Assembly (NCBI GenBank): GCA_013824045.1
Contig: PNND01000336.1
Span: 1 to 6,257 of the forward strand
Length of the DNA stretch: 6,257 bases
DNA from: Rhodobacter sp.
Lineage (GTDB): Bacteria > Pseudomonadota > Alphaproteobacteria > Rhodobacterales > Rhodobacteraceae
Direction: 5' to 3'
Positions 1 through 6,135 of the stretch are shown piece after piece. The number at the start of each line of letters is the position of its first letter. Positions within the stretch are counted from its first letter, which is position 1. The notes beneath the pieces are model-generated. The model saw only the letters and a program-made list of their open reading frames with translations, searched no databases and was not told where the DNA came from. Made by a program: the position numbers and the translations under genes.

Positions 1-9
1 CCTGCCGGA

Positions 10-1515
10 TCAGTCCCCTGCGCCGCCTTCGGCTTTGCGGCGAGCGACGTAATCCTGAAGCGCCTCGCGGATGCCGGGGTCAAGCGGCGGGGCTTCGTAA
101 TTGGCCAAGAGGTCTTTCCAGATCCGGTTGGCACGCTGCGGGGCCTCTTCCGAACCGCGGGCCTGCCAGTTTGGATAGCTGTCCCAGTTCGAGATCATGG
201 GTGCATGAAACGCGGTTTCATACTGCGCCATCGTCTGCGCCGTGCCGAAGAAATGCCCGCCCACCCCGGCCTCGGCAATCGCCTCCAGCGACAAAGCCTC
301 CTCCGTTACCGCCATCGGTGAGAAGTAGGCCTGCATCATCCCCAGCATCTCTGCATCCAGCACAAGCTTTTCGAAACTGGCGGTCAATCCGCCATGCATC
401 CAGCCCGCCGCATGGATCACCAGATGCGCGCCACCCATCAGGCATCCCCAAAGCGACATCTGGCTTTCGTAGGCCGCCTGTGCATCCAGCGCATTGGCCG
501 CCGTTGTGTTGGAAGACCGGAATGGCACCCCGATCCGACGGGCCAGCTGGCCGCTGGCCTGTGCCGCCTTGGCATATTCGGGCGTGCCAAAGGCCGGTGC
601 ACCGGTGCGCATGTCCACGTTCGAGGTGAAGCCGCCATAGACCACCGGAACCCCGGGACGGACGATCTGGGTCAGGACAATGCCGAACATCGCCTCGGCA
701 TGTTGCAGGACCAGCGCGCCGGCAAGGCTGACAGGCGCCATAGCCCCCGCCAGCGTAAAGGGCGTGACGATCGCCACCTGTCCATGCTCGGCCAAAGCCA
801 TCAACCCTGCGCTCATCGGGTCGTCCAGTTGTCGGGGCGAGTTGGTGTTGATCACCCCCATCATCATCGGCTGCCGGGCAAGGTCGTCCAGCGACCAGCC
901 CATGCTGATCGCCGCCATGTGGATCCCATCCAATGTCCGCGCCCCGCCAAGGGCGTTCAATTGCCAGCTTTTGTCGAGCAGCGTGATCTGGGACAGGTAA
1001 AGGTCCAGATGCCTCGTGGATGCGGGCAGGTCCATCGGCTCCAGCGGGCCGCCGGATTCCTGCTGGATGACGTTCAGGCTTTGGCACAGGCGCAGGAAAT
1101 CCTGCATGTCTTGTAGGGTGCCGTCACGGCGCCCGCGATCAAGGTCCATCACGTAGGCCGGCCCACCGACCGAGGCGAAGACCATGTCATTCCCACCCAA
1201 CCGCAGGTCCTTGGTCCGGTTGCGCGCAGCGATGGTAAAGCGTGATGGCACGGTCGCAAGCCGTTCACCCACGAGACCGGGGTCAAGGAAAACCATGTTG
1301 CCGTCCACCCGCGCGCCTGCGTTGCGGAAGATGTCTATGGCGCGGGCGTTCAGCACCCGCATCCCCTGTTCTGCCAAAAGCTGAAGCGCGGCGCGGTGGA
1401 TCGCTTCCACCTCGTCTTCGCTGATCACCCGGATCGGGTCATAGGCGCGCGGCACCTGTCCGAAGGGCCGCTGCGGGATTGCGTTGGCAGATCTGACGGG
1501 GCGGCGCTGGCGCAT
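10..1515 (-). CDS. MttB-superfamily (trimethylamine methyltransferase family) protein, non-pyrrolysine
   Basis: 501 aa, close to the usual family length of about 480-520. Family members transfer a methyl group from a methylated amine or quaternary ammonium compound to a cobalt corrinoid carrier protein in the cytoplasm. The archaeal founder uses pyrrolysine, encoded by an in-frame TAG; this gene reads through with sense codons only, so it belongs to the larger non-Pyl branch, whose characterised members (MtgB type) act on quaternary amines such as glycine betaine. Family-like traits are the basic N-terminus (RQRRPVR), the helix around residues 33-53 ending LLAEQGMRV, a glycine-rich barrel centre (residues 249-300, including TPFTLAGAMAP and VVYGGF) and the segment NALDAQAAYESQ (341-352), near where Pyl falls in the archaeal enzyme. 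The start is ATG at 1515, overlapping the upstream dehydrogenase stop by one base (TGATG); a TTG one codon earlier is possible but less likely. No corrinoid protein or reductive activase is visible here. Family call firm; substrate unknown. Confidence 0.9.
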   Translation of the reverse strand: MRQRRPVRSANAIPQRPFGQVPRAYDPIRVISEDEVEAIHRAALQLLAEQGMRVLNARAIDIFRNAGARVDGNMVFLDPGLVGERLATVPSRFTIAARNRTKDLRLGGNDMVFASVGGPAYVMDLDRGRRDGTLQDMQDFLRLCQSLNVIQQESGGPLEPMDLPASTRHLDLYLSQITLLDKSWQLNALGGARTLDGIHMAAISMGWSLDDLARQPMMMGVINTNSPRQLDDPMSAGLMALAEHGQVAIVTPFTLAGAMAPVSLAGALVLQHAEAMFGIVLTQIVRPGVPVVYGGFTSNVDMRTGAPAFGTPEYAKAAQASGQLARRIGVPFRSSNTTAANALDAQAAYESQMSLWGCLMGGAHLVIHAAGWMHGGLTASFEKLVLDAEMLGMMQAYFSPMAVTEEALSLEAIAEAGVGGHFFGTAQTMAQYETAFHAPMISNWDSYPNWQARGSEEAPQRANRIWKDLLANYEAPPLDPGIREALQDYVARRKAEGGAGD

Positions 1516-3530
1516 CAAAGGCTCTTGTGGCTGGGCCGCTCACGGCGCGGCGGCAGGTCGGGCTCGCCCAGATGACGGGCGAAGCGATGGGCGGAATAGA
1601 CCGCATCGGCGATCGAAGAAGGTGCAAGGCAGTCGCCCACCCGAGCCAGGTTCGGCTGCCCCGAAAGGGTGAACCAAAGGTCATCCACCGGTAGGCGACC
1701 GGTCACAAGGATCAGGCTGTCGCAGGCGATGTCACTCAGGACGCCGGTGGTGGCACAAGCGATACGGGCATGCTCCGCCCCCTGCCCTGCAAGCATGTGC
1801 TGAGGCAGGATCGTGACCCCGAGGTGCATCAGCCGGTCCTGCACAAGCCCCTGTTCATCGGTATAGACCGTCCAGCCCGACACCTGCGGGTAGGGCGTGA
1901 CAAGCGTCACCTGATGTCCCGCCCGCGCCAGTTTCTCGGCCAGTGCACCGCCCATGTAGTAATGATCGTCATCGTAGATCACGACTGACGGCCCGACCTC
2001 CGCTCCTGCAAAGACATCATCGGGGGTCAGCGCCCTCGGATAGTCCCCGGGCTCCATCCCCGTGACCCCCACCCCGTCGCGTCGCCAGCGAGAGCCTGTC
2101 GCAAGTACAACATGATCGGACTTCAATTCGGCAATATCCCCTGCCCCCATCCGGCTTTCGCGAAAGATGTGCACGTTCGGCAACTTGCCCATCATGGTAA
2201 GCCGCCAGTCGCGAACGCGCCCCCATGTTGCCAGCCCCGGCAGCGCCGCCTCATGGACAATACGCCCGCCTAAATGGCGTCCGGCCTCGGCCAGCGTCAC
2301 CTCCAGCCCCCGGCGGGCGAGCGTCAGCGCGGCCTCAAGCCCTGCGGGGCCTGCGCCAACCACCAGCGCCGTCTCGCGCCTTGGATAGGCGGCAATGCGT
2401 TCGGGGTGCCAGCCGCGTCGCCATTCCTCGCCCATCGTGGGGTTCTGGGTGCAGCGAAGGCCCACGCCTTCATTATTCGCAGCCCGGCAGATGTTGCAGC
2501 CGATGCATTCGCGGATCTCGTCCGCGCGCCCTTCGCGGATCTTTGCCGGCAGGAAGGGATCGGCGATGGAAGGCCGCGCCGCGCCGATGAAATCCTGCAC
2601 CCCCTTGCGGATCTGCTCGACCATCCGGTCAGGCGAGGTGAAGCGGCCGACCGATACCACAGGTTTCGAAGTCAACCCTTTCACAAAGCGGATGTAATCC
2701 TCTTGGAAACCTTCGGGCGAAAATCGGGCGGATTTGCTGTCATTGCCAAGCGCACCCGCGACATTCACATCCCAAAGGTCAGGAACCTCGGCCAGCAGCG
2801 CCACCACATCCCGCCCTTCTTTCTCGGCGCAGATGCCTTTCGGACCGTGCAATTCATCCACCGCCAGCCGGATCGCCACAGCGCAGGAATCGCCCACAGC
2901 CTCGCGCGTGTCGTCCAGCATCTCGCGCAGCAGCCGCGCACGGTTTTCCAGACTGCCGCCATATTCGTCGCCGCGCATATTGCTGCGACGCGACAGGAAC
3001 TGGAACGGCAGATAGTCGTGACCGGCATAGACATAGACGATGTCAAAGCCCGCCTGTTTCGCCCGCCGCGCCGCATCGCGCTGCCATCCCCGAAAGGCGC
3101 GAATGTCGGCCTTGTCCATCGCCCGCGCCGTGGTGGGCAGGTGATACATAGCCGGCTGTATTTGCGGGGCGATCCCCGGCACCCGTGTCATCCGGTTCGA
3201 GGCATGAGATCCGCCGTGCCAAAGCTCGATGCCCGCGAGCGCGCCATGGGCGTGTATGGCATCCGCCGTGGCGGCAAGCGGCGCGATGTCATCATCGTCC
3301 CACAGGGTCAGGAAGGCATAGGGGCTGTCATCGCTGCTGGGGTGGATCGAACAGTATTCCGTGCAGACCACCCCCCAGCCGCCTTCCGCCTTGACCGCAC
3401 GCAGCGCAGCGCCTGATTGCGGGCGCTGCCATCCAAAGCCCGTGGCATGGGGCGTCTGGTAGAACCGGTTTGGCGCTGTGACAGGGCCGATCCTGACCGG
3501 CTCGAACAAAATGGCGTGGCGGGGGTCCAT
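1515..3530 (-). CDS. TMADH-like FMN/4Fe-4S amine dehydrogenase (demethylase)
   Basis: 671 aa, slightly shorter than Methylophilus TMADH (about 730). The N-terminal Old-Yellow-Enzyme-type FMN barrel (about 5-335) starts with ILFEPVRIGP, very close to TMADH. A 4Fe-4S motif follows, with Cys342, Cys345, Cys348 and Cys360 (CIGCNIC and LRC). A GAGPAG dinucleotide fold (392-397, acidic Glu415) and a second nucleotide-binding region (about 515-545) form the C-terminal half. By eye alignment, catalytic Tyr168, His171, Asp264 and Arg221 match TMADH Tyr169, His172, Asp267 and Arg222. Ala29 replaces the cysteine that binds FMN covalently, and Leu261 and Asn352 replace two of the three substrate-bowl aromatics (Tyr59 is kept). 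Family members oxidatively demethylate or deaminate amines in the cytoplasm and pass electrons to ETF. Likely a dehydrogenase for a secondary or tertiary amine such as an N-methyl amino acid, not trimethylamine. The start is ATG at 3530, behind a good RBS; a longer in-frame reading to 3731 runs into the divergent regulator and shows no homology. First gene of the operon with the MttB homologue. Confidence 0.9.
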   Translation of the reverse strand: MDPRHAILFEPVRIGPVTAPNRFYQTPHATGFGWQRPQSGAALRAVKAEGGWGVVCTEYCSIHPSSDDSPYAFLTLWDDDDIAPLAATADAIHAHGALAGIELWHGGSHASNRMTRVPGIAPQIQPAMYHLPTTARAMDKADIRAFRGWQRDAARRAKQAGFDIVYVYAGHDYLPFQFLSRRSNMRGDEYGGSLENRARLLREMLDDTREAVGDSCAVAIRLAVDELHGPKGICAEKEGRDVVALLAEVPDLWDVNVAGALGNDSKSARFSPEGFQEDYIRFVKGLTSKPVVSVGRFTSPDRMVEQIRKGVQDFIGAARPSIADPFLPAKIREGRADEIRECIGCNICRAANNEGVGLRCTQNPTMGEEWRRGWHPERIAAYPRRETALVVGAGPAGLEAALTLARRGLEVTLAEAGRHLGGRIVHEAALPGLATWGRVRDWRLTMMGKLPNVHIFRESRMGAGDIAELKSDHVVLATGSRWRRDGVGVTGMEPGDYPRALTPDDVFAGAEVGPSVVIYDDDHYYMGGALAEKLARAGHQVTLVTPYPQVSGWTVYTDEQGLVQDRLMHLGVTILPQHMLAGQGAEHARIACATTGVLSDIACDSLILVTGRLPVDDLWFTLSGQPNLARVGDCLAPSSIADAVYSAHRFARHLGEPDLPPRRERPSHKSL

Positions 3531-3559
3531 TGAAAGTCTCCTCGGAAACAGGCTACCAT
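3530..3559 (+). promoter_or_regulatory. Possible promoter of the TetR regulator gene
   Basis: A candidate -35 box TTGAAA (3530-3535, five of six consensus matches) and a -10 box TACCAT (3554-3559, four of six) are separated by 18 bases. Transcription would then start inside the palindrome at 3561-3580, a natural place for a repressor. The -35 box overlaps the dehydrogenase start codon. No equally good promoter stands out on the minus strand for the dehydrogenase. Prediction by eye only. Confidence 0.35.
3538..3543 (-). promoter_or_regulatory. Ribosome binding site of the TMADH-like gene
   Basis: On the minus strand the sequence GAGGAG lies 7 bases before the ATG at 3530. It decides the start of the dehydrogenase and rules out the 67-residue upstream extension that the open frame would allow. 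Confidence 0.8.
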
Positions 3560-3560
3560 T

Positions 3561-3580
3561 ATTGGATGACCGTTCAACAA
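3561..3580. promoter_or_regulatory. Probable TetR/BetI-type operator, site 1
   Basis: The 20-mer ATTGGATGACCGTTCAACAA contains an imperfect palindrome centred between 3571 and 3572: of the ten base pairs flanking the centre, seven are complementary. The minus strand reads TTGTTGAACGGTCATCC, which resembles the TTGAACGTTCAA core I recall for BetI sites. It lies in the 79-bp gap between the dehydrogenase and the regulator and could repress both. A copy with 17 of 20 identical bases lies at 4340-4359, and two further upstream T residues also match. The sequence match is direct observation; binding by the adjacent regulator is inference. Confidence 0.7.
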
Positions 3581-3609
3581 AGAACCGGGATCGGGGCGTC
3601 CAACAAGCC

Positions 3610-4194
3610 ATGACCATGCCGAAGTACAAACGCCTGTCGCCGGAAACCCGCGCCTCCGAACTGGTGCAGGCCGGATTGCAGGTGCTTTCGCGCGGCGGGA
3701 TCACGGCCTTTACCATCGAGAACATCTGCAAGGCCTCTGGCGCGTCTCGCGGATTGGTCGGGCATTACTTCGGCGGCAAGGACGGGTTGCTGGCCGCGTG
3801 CTACGGGGCGGCCTATGCCCCGCTGTTGGAGTCCATTGCAGAGGACAAGGCGCCGCTGACCCTGAACGGGCTGATCGAAGAATTGCTGAGCGAGCGCCAC
3901 TTGCGCCGGGACGGCATGGCGATCTGGCTGGCACTCTGGGGCGAGGTCGCGGTCAACCCGGTCCTTCAGGCCGAACATCTTCGGCATTACCGCAGCTACC
4001 GCACCGCAATCGCGCAAGCAACGGCGCGCCATTTCGGGCGTGACGCACCTGCTGCAACCGATGAAACACTTGCCGCTGCCTTGATCGCGCTGTTGGACGG
4101 GATTTGGCTGGAGGCCTGCATCGCGCCCACGGAAATGGATCTCGGACGGGCACGGGCAGCCATCGAAATCTTGCTGAAGGGCGCGGCACGGTAA
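3610..4194 (+). CDS. TetR-family transcriptional regulator, BetI type
   Basis: 194 aa, the same size as BetI (about 195). The N-terminal helix-turn-helix spans about residues 35-54 (FTIENICKASGASRGLVGHYF) and is followed by the GGKDGLL turn typical of TetR proteins. The ligand-binding half carries BetI-type signatures: IWLALWGEVAVNP (105-117, compare AWLAFWASSMHQP in E. coli BetI) and ALIALLDGIWLEACI (157-171, compare AALIDGLWLRAAL). BetI represses choline and glycine-betaine genes until choline binds; here the ligand is more likely the methylated amine handled by the neighbouring enzymes. The gene is divergent from the dehydrogenase, with an operator-like palindrome just upstream. The start at 3610 gives a BetI-like N-terminus (MTMPK); ATG at 3616 (MPK) is equally plausible, and neither has a strong RBS. 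The open frame back to 3478 lies antisense to the dehydrogenase start and is rejected. Not called betI because no choline genes are nearby. Confidence 0.9.
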   Translation: MTMPKYKRLSPETRASELVQAGLQVLSRGGITAFTIENICKASGASRGLVGHYFGGKDGLLAACYGAAYAPLLESIAEDKAPLTLNGLIEELLSERHLRRDGMAIWLALWGEVAVNPVLQAEHLRHYRSYRTAIAQATARHFGRDAPAATDETLAAALIALLDGIWLEACIAPTEMDLGRARAAIEILLKGAAR

Positions 4195-4222
4195 GTCGGC
4201 TCGGCGTTGGGACTCCGGCCAG

Positions 4223-4297
4223 AGGGCCAGATGACGCACGCAATCGGGTTCGGGGCGAACCACAACCGCCGCGCGCTCCAATCAAATCTCTGGCCCT
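4223..4297. repeat. Spaced 9-bp inverted repeat in the gap between regulator and binding protein
   Basis: AGGGCCAGA at 4223-4231 is perfectly complementary to TCTGGCCCT at 4289-4297, 57 bases away. A small hairpin (GGTTCG, loop GGG, CGAACC; 4247-4261) sits inside. There is no T tract, so this is not a clear terminator of the regulator gene. It may be a long RNA stem or chance in GC-rich DNA. The rest of the 4195-4404 gap holds only the operator and promoter described separately; I see no gene in it. Confidence 0.3.
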
Positions 4298-4311
4298 TGG
4301 GAAGAAAAGAA

Positions 4312-4341
4312 TTGCCCGATTGTAATGATGTGGTTTCTTAT
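4312..4341 (+). promoter_or_regulatory. Possible promoter of the binding-protein gene
   Basis: A candidate -35 TTGCCC (4312-4317, four of six matches) is followed after 18 bases by TCTTAT (4336-4341, four of six). Its position relative to operator site 2 resembles that of the candidate promoter at operator site 1: in both places the -10 box abuts or overlaps the left edge of the palindrome. The boxes are weak individually; the parallel layout is the main support. Confidence 0.35.
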
Positions 4342-4359
4342 TGAATGACCGGACAACAA
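4340..4359. promoter_or_regulatory. Probable TetR/BetI-type operator, site 2
   Basis: The 20-mer ATTGAATGACCGGACAACAA matches site 1 at 17 of 20 positions, with differences at positions 5, 13 and 14, and two more T residues match upstream. Its own dyad symmetry is weaker than that of site 1 because the differences fall in one half. It lies 45 bases before the binding-protein ATG, where a repressor would block transcription. It implies that the uptake protein belongs to the same regulon as the catabolic operon. Confidence 0.65.
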
Positions 4360-4393
4360 GACATGCCGAACAAGAACCCGGGTCACCGCAACA

Positions 4394-4399
4394 GGGAGG
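4394..4399 (+). promoter_or_regulatory. Ribosome binding site of the binding-protein gene
   Basis: GGGAGG lies 5 bases before the ATG at 4405, within AGGGAGGA. It fixes the start there rather than at the in-frame ATG at 4345, which lies inside operator site 2 and has no RBS. Confidence 0.85.
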
Positions 4400-4404
4400 A
4401 AAGA

Positions 4405-6000
4405 ATGGACGACCAAAAGCGTCAACTGGATTATATGATTGGCCGTGCCCGCGCGGGCCGGATGAACCGCCGCGAATTCATCGGCCGCACGACGGCGCTG
4501 GGGGTGTCGGCAGGTCTGGCCTCGGCACTCTTTGCCAAGGTCGCGCATGCCGAGGCAAAGAAGGGTGGCCTTTTGCGGGCCGGCGTTCAGGGCGGTGAGT
4601 CAACCAATAGCCTCGACCCGGCGCTTGCGGCATCGGACGTGCCTTTCATGATCAACAAGACCTGGGGCGAAATGCTGTGCGATGTCGACCCCGGCGGTGT
4701 CATCAATCCGCGCATTGCCGAGGAAATCTCATCGAACGCCGATGCAACCGAGTGGAAGTTCAAGATCCGCAAGGGCGTGGAATTCCATGATGGCAGAACC
4801 GTCACGTCCGAGGATGTGGTCGCATCGCTGAAGCGGCACACGGACGAGAAGTCGCAATCCGGCGCCCTCGGCATCGTGCAGGGCATCGCCGAGATGACGG
4901 CCGAGGGCGACATGGTCACGCTCAAGCTGGCCGCCGCGAATGCAGACCTGCCCTTCCTGCTGGCCGACTACCACCTGGTGATCCAACCCGGTGGTGGCGT
5001 CGATAACCCGGCTGCGGGCATTGGTACCAACGCCTACAAGGTCGTCTCAAACGAACCCGGCGTGCGCACCGTGTTCGAGCGGCATGCGAATTACTGGGAC
5101 AGTTCACGCGGCCATGCCGATTCCGTCGAAATTCTGACCATCAACGACAACACCGCCCGGACGGCGGCGATCCAGTCGGGCCAGATCCACCTCATGAACC
5201 GGATCGACCCCAAGATCGTCGAACTCTTGAAGGGCAATTCCGACGTGGTGATCGAGCAGGCGGCGGGACCTGGGCACTACGTATTCATCATGCATTGCGA
5301 CAAGGCCCCCTTCGATAACAAGGACCTTCGCAACGCGCTGAAGCTGGCCATCAACCGTCAGGAGATGGTGGACAAGATCCTCGGCGGCTACGGCTCGCGC
5401 GGGAACGATTTCCCGATTAACGCGGCCTATCCGCTGTTCGACGACACCATTCCCCAGCGTGAATACGATGCAGCGGCGGCGGCAGAGCTCTACAAGGCTT
5501 CGGGCCATGACGGCTCGCCCATCATCCTGCGCGCCGCGCCAGGTGCCTTTCCGGGCGCAGTCGAGGCAGCGCAACTCTTCCAGCAGTCCGCCGTGGCGGC
5601 GGGTATCCCGCTGGAGGTGAAGGTAGAGCCCGATGACGGCTACTGGTCCAACGTCTGGAACGTCGAACCCTTCTGCGCGTCCTACTGGGGCGGCCGTCCG
5701 GTGCAGGACCAGATGTATTCAACGGCCTACCTGTCCACCGCCGACTGGAACGACACCAAGTTCAAGAACGCACGCTTCGACGAGTTGCTCATCGCCGCAA
5801 AGGGTGAACTTGATCAGGCGAAGCGCAAGACCATGTACAGCGAAATGGCAATGATCGTGCGTGACGAGGGTGGCCTGATCTGCCCGATGTTCAACGACTG
5901 GGTCGAAGGTCGTCGCCAAGAAGTGGGTGGCTGGGAGGCAAATCCACTTGGCACGCTGATGGACGGAACTGCGCTTGCTAAGTGCTGGCTCGAAACCTGA
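4405..6000 (+). CDS. ABC transporter substrate-binding protein, family 5 (DppA/OppA-like), Tat-exported
   Basis: 531 aa, the usual family length. It is the periplasmic receptor of an ABC importer of the peptide/opine/nickel class. The N-terminus carries a twin-arginine signal: NRREFIGR (21-28), a hydrophobic stretch (about 29-44) and a likely cut after AHA (47-49). There is no lipobox cysteine, so it should be a soluble periplasmic protein. Family 5 signatures are WKFKIRKGVEFHDG followed by TSEDVVASLKR (117-144), GIGTNAYKVVSNEPG (205-219), LRNALKLAINRQEMV (308-322) and a C-terminal segment around 440-500 with the typical WNDTKFKNARFDELL. Family 5 proteins bind di- and oligopeptides and other amines; the ligand cannot be read from the sequence. 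No permease or ATPase gene lies in the window and a terminator follows directly, so the rest of the transporter must be elsewhere or beyond the terminator. The shared operator ties the gene to the demethylation operon. Confidence 0.92.
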   Translation: MDDQKRQLDYMIGRARAGRMNRREFIGRTTALGVSAGLASALFAKVAHAEAKKGGLLRAGVQGGESTNSLDPALAASDVPFMINKTWGEMLCDVDPGGVINPRIAEEISSNADATEWKFKIRKGVEFHDGRTVTSEDVVASLKRHTDEKSQSGALGIVQGIAEMTAEGDMVTLKLAAANADLPFLLADYHLVIQPGGGVDNPAAGIGTNAYKVVSNEPGVRTVFERHANYWDSSRGHADSVEILTINDNTARTAAIQSGQIHLMNRIDPKIVELLKGNSDVVIEQAAGPGHYVFIMHCDKAPFDNKDLRNALKLAINRQEMVDKILGGYGSRGNDFPINAAYPLFDDTIPQREYDAAAAAELYKASGHDGSPIILRAAPGAFPGAVEAAQLFQQSAVAAGIPLEVKVEPDDGYWSNVWNVEPFCASYWGGRPVQDQMYSTAYLSTADWNDTKFKNARFDELLIAAKGELDQAKRKTMYSEMAMIVRDEGGLICPMFNDWVEGRRQEVGGWEANPLGTLMDGTALAKCWLET

Positions 6001-6031
6001 GGCTGTAACGCCATCCGAGCACCCTGCTTTC

Positions 6032-6063
6032 GAGGCCCGGCGCAGTGCGTTGGGCCTCTTTTT
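6032..6063 (+). terminator. Rho-independent terminator after the binding-protein gene
   Basis: GAGGCCC (6032-6038) pairs with GGGCCTC (6052-6058). The stem extends inward through two G-T pairs and three G-C pairs to a three-base loop (6044-6046), giving 12 pairs in all. Five T residues (6059-6063) follow. It starts 32 bases after the stop codon. Confidence 0.93.
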
Positions 6064-6135
6064 CATGACTCCATCTCCGTTGCGCCCCGACTTTTCTCCA
6101 GCGTTAGCAAGGCTCCGTGTCTGAGTTTTGCCCCA

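Noticed and set aside
218..1116. Overlapping ORFs on both strands within the MttB homologue
   Set aside because: They are frame shadows of a gene with clear family features and have no RBS or recognisable domains.
10..1515. Pyrrolysine-containing MttB
   Set aside because: The frame is continuous without an in-frame TAG, so no amber read-through is needed.
2274..3416. Long plus-strand ORF of 380 codons
   Set aside because: It is exactly antisense to the well-supported dehydrogenase; long antisense frames are common in GC-rich DNA and the composition (rich in R, H, P) is not protein-like.
3478..3609. 44-residue N-terminal extension of the TetR gene
   Set aside because: It overlaps the dehydrogenase start and the operator, and the BetI-like N-terminus begins at MTMPK or MPK.
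3566..3613. 15-codon leader ORF (MTVQQRTGIGASNKP) whose stop overlaps the regulator ATG
   Set aside because: The ATGA overlap is tempting, but there is no RBS, its ATG lies inside the palindrome, and transcription probably begins at about that point.
3531..3731. 67-residue N-terminal extension of the TMADH-like gene
   Set aside because: It is antisense to the regulator gene, shows no family similarity, and the ATG at 3530 has a strong RBS and a TMADH-like N-terminus.
4247..4261. Hairpin after the regulator gene as a terminator
   Set aside because: The stem is only 6 bp and no T tract follows.
4345..4404. Upstream in-frame ATG for the binding protein
   Set aside because: It lies inside operator site 2, has no RBS, and would add 20 residues before an already complete Tat signal that has its own strong RBS.
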